10,301 nucleotides of DNA, from contig JAGBYS010000079.1 of the NCBI GenBank assembly GCA_017628675.1, positions 1-10,301 of the forward strand, given 5' to 3'. This document shows, piece after piece, positions 5,518 through 10,301 of the stretch. Made by a program: the position numbers and the translations under genes. This DNA comes from Tidjanibacter sp. (GTDB taxonomy: Bacteria; Bacteroidota; Bacteroidia; Bacteroidales; Rikenellaceae). Under the pieces are notes generated by a model. It saw only the letters and a program-made list of their open reading frames with translations. It was not told where the DNA came from and did no database searches. The number at the start of each line of letters is the position of its first letter. Positions within the stretch are counted from its first letter, which is position 1.

Positions 5518-7224
5518 CTATTTGCTTTGGCTGATTTTGAGGCTCGTGTTGGCATCCGAGTAGTCGTCGCTCTCGCTGGAGAAGTACTTCAGATAGACAT
5601 AGGTCGTGCGGGCACGCTTGGTGGTGTTGGCGCTCACGGTGAAGGTGATGGTCTGTGCCTGCTGGTCGAGCACCACACGCTTGCCCGAGCCATCCTTGAT
5701 GAGGACATCATCGTAGGGCTCCTCGACAACCACAACACCTGTGGGGTGGCTGTTGGCAACTGCATACTTGACCGTCACGGTCTGCTGGGTGTTGTCCACC
5801 GAGATGGTGTTGGAGTACTCCGTGGAGGTCACCCTCTCGTCCTCCCACACAAAGTAGGGCCTATCCTCCACCAACACGGCCTCCACCATCTTCACCTCCG
5901 AGATGGCTGCATCGTGTGCGGGGTTTATCGCGTAGGCGTATATATACCAATTGGTGTCGTAGCTGATAGCGGTGTTGTGGAGCGTGATGCCGCTCTGGGG
6001 GCCCGAGAGAATCTGGAAGGTGGGATACGAAGCCACAAGGTCCAACTCGGGAATCTTGGTGGGGTCGCTATTGTGGCTCGAGCTCTCGAAGTCGCGCTTT
6101 GCAATGGCGCCAAGCACATACTCCACCTCGTTGTTGTCGGGCACGCAGCCTACCACCACGCGGTCGTAGTGCACCTCGTCGACGCTGATCTCGAAGTTGA
6201 TATCCTGGGTGCCGAGGTTGGCAACCTGGGTGAGCACAAACTCACAGATCTCCGAGTAGTCGTAGCGAACATAGAGGGTCGCCTTGCGCTCAATGGAGTA
6301 TGGGTTCTCGTCGTAGTCGAAGGTGATGGTGCGGTCACTCTGGTTGATTGCCACATTCCTCACCCAGCTCTGGCCGTCGTCGGCAATCTCCACCTTCAGC
6401 TCACCCGCCTCAAAGGGGTTCTCGAGGGCGTAGCGCAGCGTGAAGGTGCCACCCTCGGTGCTCTCCAGGTGGTGGGAGTAGCTCTGCAGCGAGAGGATTG
6501 GGTAGGGAAGGAACTGGAACTCGTGGTAGGCGGGCTCGGCAACCACAATGGGGGTGCGCTCCTGGTCGGCAGCCCTCACAACACCTGCCACCCACAACCA
6601 CATAGGCTCCTCGGGAGCTCCTGCGATGGTGATAGTGTTGGTCACGGTGCCCACTTGGAGGTACTGATCGAGCACATCGCCATAGAAGCTCTTGCGGAAA
6701 TAGTCGGCCTCAACGATGGCGTACTCCTCCAGACCGCCATTCTCCTCAATGAAGGACTTGGGGGCCACATTCACGAGGTAGGTCATCGATGGGTTGGAGG
6801 GGGTCACGGTGTACTCAATGGTCTCGGGGGTAACCTTGTGTACCTCAATGGCGAAGGTGCCATCGACGGTGCCCTGCCTAACGGTCACGAGGCTCAAGGA
6901 TTTACCGCCATAGGTGAGCTCAAAGGTGGCCTCACGCGAGGTGGCACCAAGGGCCAGGTTCTCCTCGGCCACAAACTCCACCTGCTCCTGGGTCACAGCA
7001 AAGTTGTGAATCCACTGGGCCGAGATGTTCTCAACCGACAGCGTTGCGCCCTCCACGGGGTTTTCAAGCGAGTAGGCAAGCGTCACCGAGCCGCCCTCAA
7101 CGGGGGCAGCGACCTCGGCCTCGATGGTAATGGTGGGCGTAGGCTCCTCAACGGGGTCCTGGCAACCCACAAACAATAGTGGCAACAGCAGTGTTGCAAA
7201 AAGTGTTTTTAGCGTGTTTTTCAT
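5518..7224 (-). CDS. Lipoprotein with three BACON-like domains and two interleaved domains
   Basis: This is a 568-residue protein with a lipoprotein signal ending LFVGC (Cys21). The residues after it, QDPVEE, resemble the acidic export signal of surface lipoproteins in Bacteroidota. The body alternates: BACON-like 1 (about 32-117, with EGGSVTLAYSLENP and FELTYGGKSLSLVTVRQ), spacer domain 1 (about 123-231), BACON-like 2 (about 242-333, with EGGTFTLRYALENP and FVLTQ), spacer domain 2 (about 343-452), and a more divergent BACON-like 3 (about 456-568, with VTVKYAVANS and LKISQSK). The two spacers match each other: FAIEVHKVTPETIEYTVTPSN against FEISVDEVHYDRVVVGCVPDN, each with an aromatic-rich core. 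BACON domains are Ig-like modules of Bacteroidota, proposed to bind carbohydrate or mucin or to act as rigid spacers. No enzyme domain is present, so adhesion, substrate binding or scaffolding is inferred. It lies 36 bases downstream of dtd. Confidence 0.85.
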   Translation of the reverse strand: MKNTLKTLFATLLLPLLFVGCQDPVEEPTPTITIEAEVAAPVEGGSVTLAYSLENPVEGATLSVENISAQWIHNFAVTQEQVEFVAEENLALGATSREATFELTYGGKSLSLVTVRQGTVDGTFAIEVHKVTPETIEYTVTPSNPSMTYLVNVAPKSFIEENGGLEEYAIVEADYFRKSFYGDVLDQYLQVGTVTNTITIAGAPEEPMWLWVAGVVRAADQERTPIVVAEPAYHEFQFLPYPILSLQSYSHHLESTEGGTFTLRYALENPFEAGELKVEIADDGQSWVRNVAINQSDRTITFDYDENPYSIERKATLYVRYDYSEICEFVLTQVANLGTQDINFEISVDEVHYDRVVVGCVPDNNEVEYVLGAIAKRDFESSSHNSDPTKIPELDLVASYPTFQILSGPQSGITLHNTAISYDTNWYIYAYAINPAHDAAISEVKMVEAVLVEDRPYFVWEDERVTSTEYSNTISVDNTQQTVTVKYAVANSHPTGVVVVEEPYDDVLIKDGSGKRVVLDQQAQTITFTVSANTTKRARTTYVYLKYFSSESDDYSDANTSLKISQSK

Positions 7225-7260
7225 CTTATTGGTTTTTGATTGTTATTTATGATTCTTAAT

Positions 7261-7707
7261 CTACTGAACGCTGTCGAGCCAGATGGTCACGGGGCCATCG
7301 TTGATGAGCTCCACCTTCATATCCGCACCAAAGCGGCCGCAGGGTATCTCCTTACCCATAACAGCGGCGAGTTTGCTCTTAAATGACTCGTAGAGGGGCA
7401 CGGCCACAGCCTCGCCGGCAGCGTGGATGTAGCTTGGGCGGTTGCCCTTGCGAGTGGCGGCCTGAAGGGTAAATTGGCTCACCACCAACACCTCGCCCTC
7501 CACCTGGCGCACATCGAGATTCATAACCCCGTTCTGGTCATCAAAGATGCGCAGCTGGGACACCTTCTTAACAAGGTAATCCACATCCGCCTCCGTATCC
7601 TCGGTGGCAACACCCACAAATACGAGTAGGCCCTTGCCAATCTCGGCAACCCTCTCACCGTCAATGGTTACGCTTGCTCTTGTAACCCTTTGTACCAATG
7701 CTCTCAT
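7261..7707 (-). CDS. dtd: D-aminoacyl-tRNA deacylase
   Basis: At 148 residues, this has the standard length of the cytoplasmic proofreading enzyme that hydrolyses D-amino acids (and glycine mischarged on tRNA-Ala) from tRNA. The diagnostic motifs are present: MRALVQRVTRASVT at the N-terminus, the substrate-pocket motif SQFTL (77-81), the conserved RKGNRPSY (86-93), and the Gly138-Pro139 pair in NDGPVT (136-141), whose cis-proline loop rejects L-amino acids. The enzyme works as a homodimer. The ATG lies 18 bases after the polA stop codon, indicating co-transcription with polA. No oddities of length, frame or key residues were seen. Confidence 0.97.
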   Translation of the reverse strand: MRALVQRVTRASVTIDGERVAEIGKGLLVFVGVATEDTEADVDYLVKKVSQLRIFDDQNGVMNLDVRQVEGEVLVVSQFTLQAATRKGNRPSYIHAAGEAVAVPLYESFKSKLAAVMGKEIPCGRFGADMKVELINDGPVTIWLDSVQ

Positions 7708-7725
7708 AAGGTAATGTTCGATAAA

Positions 7726-10301
7726 TTAATGTGCCTCGAGCCAATTCTCGCCCTCGCCAATATCCACAGTCAGGGGAACGAGCAACTTTGCTGCCCCCTC
7801 CATAGACTCCCTCAGGATTTGGCACACAATCTCCTTCTCCGAGCGGAGCGCGTCGACAATGAGCTCGTCGTGCACCTGGAGAATCATCTTCGAGCCGAGA
7901 CCCTCCTCCCTTAGGCGGCGAGCCACCTCCACCATCGCAATCTTGATGATGTCGGCAGCCGAGCCCTGCAGGGGGGCATTAATGGCGTTTCGCTCGGCCA
8001 GGGAGCGCACATTGGCGTTGGCCGAGTTGATGTCGGGAAGGTAGCGCTTGCGCCCAAAGATGGTCTTCACATAGCCCTCACCCTTGGCCTCCATAATGGT
8101 CCTATCGATGTAGGCCTTCACGCCCGGGTAGGAGCGGAAGTAACCGTCGATAATCTCTTTTGCCTCGGCCATCGACATCTCGTTTCCCATCCTCTGGCGC
8201 AGACCAAAGGCCGAGATGCCGTAGATGATGCCGAAGTTGGCCGTCTTGGCCTTGCGACGCTCATCGCCACTCACCGCCTCGGGGGTGGTGTGGAACAATC
8301 GGGCGGCGGTGTCGCGGTGGATATCCTCGCCACTGCAGAAGGCCGCAACCATAGCCTCGTCGCCACTCGCGTGGGCCATCAGTCGGAGCTCCACCTGGGA
8401 GTAGTCGGCAGCCAACAACAGGTGCTCCTTGTCGGAGGCTACAAAAGCCTGGCGGATGGGCCTGCCAAGCTCCTCACGAATGGGAATATTCTGGAGGTTG
8501 GGGTTGGCCGACGAGAGCCTGCCTGTAGCCGCAACTGCCTGATTATAGGCCGTATGTATGCGACCTGTGGTGGGGTTTACCAGCTGTGGCAGAGCCTCCA
8601 CATAGGTCGACAGAAGTTTCTTGATTTTGCGATACTCCAGAATGGTGGGAACGATGGGGTGACGGTCGGCAAGGAAGGTGAGATACTCCTCATCGGTGCG
8701 GTACTGCTTGGTCTGGGTGCGCTTGGGTTTCGAGTCGAGCTTGAGCACCTCAAAGAGTACCACGCCCAGCTGACGTGCCGAGTTGATATTGAGGTCCGCC
8801 ACGCCCGAGAGCTCCCTAACCTTGCTCTCCAACTCCTGAAGCCTCACTCCGAGCTCCTCGCCATAGTGGCCGAGCCTCTCGGTGTCGATCCTCACACCCT
8901 CCCACTCCATATCGGCCAGGGTGCGGATCAGGGGCTCCTCAATGCGGCGATAGAGCTCCAGGTCGCCCGAGCGCTCCAGTCGCTCCCGAAGCACCTGGAA
9001 AAGTTGCAGGGTTACATCCGCATCCTCGGCACAGTAGGGGGCAACCAACTCCACATCCACACGATCCATTGTGAGCTGCTTGGTACCCCTGCCAATAAGG
9101 CTCTCAATCTCTATGGGGCTATAGCCGAGCAGGGTCTGAGCCAGGTGGTTCATACCGTGGCGGCCGTCGGGGTCCAAGAGGTAGTGCATAATCATCGTAT
9201 CCCACAGAGTGCCACCAACCGAGATACCCTCGTGGCGCAACATCTGAAGGTCAAATTTTATATTCTGGCCCACCTTCTCGATGCTCTCGCTCTCCAGCAG
9301 GGGCCTAAGCATTTCGAGTGCTCCGCTCACCGTCGTGGGCACATAGAAGGCCCTATGTGCGGTGGCCGAAAGGCCCACACCCACAACCTTGTCGGTGTGG
9401 TAGTCGAGGCCCGTGGTTTCGGTGTCGAAGCAGAGTCGCTCGGCCCCCATAAGCTCCTCCACGGCCGAGGCAATCTTCTCGGGCGTGTCACAGAGGATAT
9501 AGTCGTGAGGGGTGGTGTCAATGGTGTCGTAGAGCGGTGCCGAGGGGGCAAACAGGTCGCCCATCGCGGCCGTCTCCGAGGGTGCTGCCTTGGTGCTCTT
9601 GGCGGGCTCCGCTACGGGGTTGCCGAAGAGGTCCAGCGAGGTGGGCTGAGGGGTGGCCTCGGCCTTGCCCTCGGAGCGTTTGTAGCCCTCCGCCTCGGGA
9701 CATATCTGTGCGCTGAAGGGGGAGAATGCTCCATTCTCCATCTCGCGCAGGAACATATTGAAGTCGAGCTTTTTGTAGATATCTCTCAGCGCCTGGCAGT
9801 CGGGCTCACACATAGCAAGCTGCGAGGGGACAAAGTCGATGGGGGCCTCGAGCGAGATGGTGGCCAGCACCTTCGAGAGCCTCAGCTGCTCGGCACCCGC
9901 CTCCACATTCTCCCTCTGCTTGCCCTTGAGCCTATCGAGATTGTCCAAGATATCCTCAACCGTGCCCACCTCGTTGACAAGTTTTATTGCTCCCTTCTCG
10001 CCAATGCCCTTCACGCCGGGGATGTTATCGGCAGCGTCGCCCCACAGAGCCAAGATGTCGATAACCTTGCGGGGGTCGTCGAAGCCGTAGTGCTCCCTGA
10101 TCTCGGCGGGGCCCACAATCTCTATTCCCTCGCCGCCCTTGCGCTGCTTGTAGATGCGCACATTGGGTCCCACGAGCTGACCGAAGTCCTTATCGGGGGT
10201 GACCATATAGACATCGTAGCCCTGAGCTGCCGCCTTGTGTGAGAGGGTGCCGATGACATCGTCGGCCTCATAGCCCGCAACCTCCAGAATGGGGATGCGC
10301 A
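7726..10301 (-). CDS. polA: DNA polymerase I, 5' end cut off by the window edge
   Basis: Pol I fills gaps and removes RNA primers in replication and repair. The reading frame stays open to the right edge. The ATG at 10206 is internal, because the 31 codons before it encode conserved sequence including GYEADDVIGTL. About 100 N-terminal residues are missing compared with E. coli Pol I. The 5'-nuclease domain shows TPDKDFGQLV and the helix-hairpin-helix region GDAADNIPGVKGIGEKGA. After a Pro/Ala-rich linker (about 9730-9500), the proofreading exonuclease has all its acidic motifs: DTETTGL (from 9426), GQNIKFD and YCAEDADVTL. The polymerase domain shows ATGRLSSANPNLQNIP, motif A DYSQVELR (8406-8383), motif B RRKAKTANFGIIYG with the O-helix Phe, and motif C VHDE (7875-7864). 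All three activities look intact. It ends GENWLEAH, close to the E. coli terminus. dtd follows after 18 bases. Confidence 0.98.
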   Translation of the reverse strand, partial: RIPILEVAGYEADDVIGTLSHKAAAQGYDVYMVTPDKDFGQLVGPNVRIYKQRKGGEGIEIVGPAEIREHYGFDDPRKVIDILALWGDAADNIPGVKGIGEKGAIKLVNEVGTVEDILDNLDRLKGKQRENVEAGAEQLRLSKVLATISLEAPIDFVPSQLAMCEPDCQALRDIYKKLDFNMFLREMENGAFSPFSAQICPEAEGYKRSEGKAEATPQPTSLDLFGNPVAEPAKSTKAAPSETAAMGDLFAPSAPLYDTIDTTPHDYILCDTPEKIASAVEELMGAERLCFDTETTGLDYHTDKVVGVGLSATAHRAFYVPTTVSGALEMLRPLLESESIEKVGQNIKFDLQMLRHEGISVGGTLWDTMIMHYLLDPDGRHGMNHLAQTLLGYSPIEIESLIGRGTKQLTMDRVDVELVAPYCAEDADVTLQLFQVLRERLERSGDLELYRRIEEPLIRTLADMEWEGVRIDTERLGHYGEELGVRLQELESKVRELSGVADLNINSARQLGVVLFEVLKLDSKPKRTQTKQYRTDEEYLTFLADRHPIVPTILEYRKIKKLLSTYVEALPQLVNPTTGRIHTAYNQAVAATGRLSSANPNLQNIPIREELGRPIRQAFVASDKEHLLLAADYSQVELRLMAHASGDEAMVAAFCSGEDIHRDTAARLFHTTPEAVSGDERRKAKTANFGIIYGISAFGLRQRMGNEMSMAEAKEIIDGYFRSYPGVKAYIDRTIMEAKGEGYVKTIFGRKRYLPDINSANANVRSLAERNAINAPLQGSAADIIKIAMVEVARRLREEGLGSKMILQVHDELIVDALRSEKEIVCQILRESMEGAAKLLVPLTVDIGEGENWLEAH

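Noticed and set aside
4390..7179. 929-residue plus-strand open frame over the two lipoprotein genes
   Set aside because: It is in register with both minus-strand genes and is open only because they avoid TTA, CTA and TCA codons. The minus-strand frames have signal peptides and domain repeats.
10204..10206. ATG at 10206 as the polA start
   Set aside because: The same frame continues upstream to the window edge with conserved 5'-nuclease sequence (GYEADDVIGTL), so the true start lies outside the window.
8290..10242. 650-residue plus-strand open frame over polA
   Set aside because: It is a shadow of polA, which carries all exonuclease and polymerase motifs on the minus strand.

Overview
The window looks like a chromosomal housekeeping segment from a Bacteroidota bacterium, most likely order Bacteroidales and possibly Alistipes-like. 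The evidence is two adjacent lipoproteins of Bacteroidota style (one built on BACON-like domains), A-rich sequence in place of strong Shine-Dalgarno sites, a cobalamin-dependent (class II) ribonucleotide reductase, and fairly G+C-rich coding sequence with strongly GC-ending codons. Genus assignment is inference from style only.

All seven genes lie on the minus strand, so they are read from the right edge to the left. In order of transcription they are: polA (DNA polymerase I, 5' end cut off by the window edge), dtd (D-aminoacyl-tRNA deacylase), a 568-residue lipoprotein with three BACON-like domains, a 356-residue lipoprotein made of two copies of one unit, a PfkB-family kinase resembling adenosine kinase, folB (dihydroneopterin aldolase) and nrdJ (class II ribonucleotide reductase). 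The gaps between them are 18, 36, 33, 61, 3 and 182 bases. The first six genes could therefore be one long transcription unit. The only substantial internal gap is the 182 bases before nrdJ.

That 182-base gap is the most structured non-coding stretch. Read toward nrdJ it holds a 33-base inverted repeat just after folB, two short hairpins, and a hairpin followed by eight T residues that ends about 40 bases before the nrdJ start. This is either the terminator of the upstream unit or an attenuator controlling nrdJ. Beyond nrdJ, the left 243 bases carry no gene. They hold two perfect hairpins, a G-rich stretch and a tandem repeat of the 7-mer GTTGAAA.

Functionally, polA, the PfkB kinase, folB and nrdJ all touch DNA synthesis or nucleotide and folate supply, and dtd is a translation quality-control enzyme. 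The two lipoproteins have no obvious link to this and are the only accessory content. I see no mobile element, phage gene, CRISPR array, tRNA or rRNA, and no clear evidence of a new multi-gene system. The most useful leads are the nrdJ leader, the internally repeated lipoproteins, and two clamp-binding-like motifs in the PolA linker.
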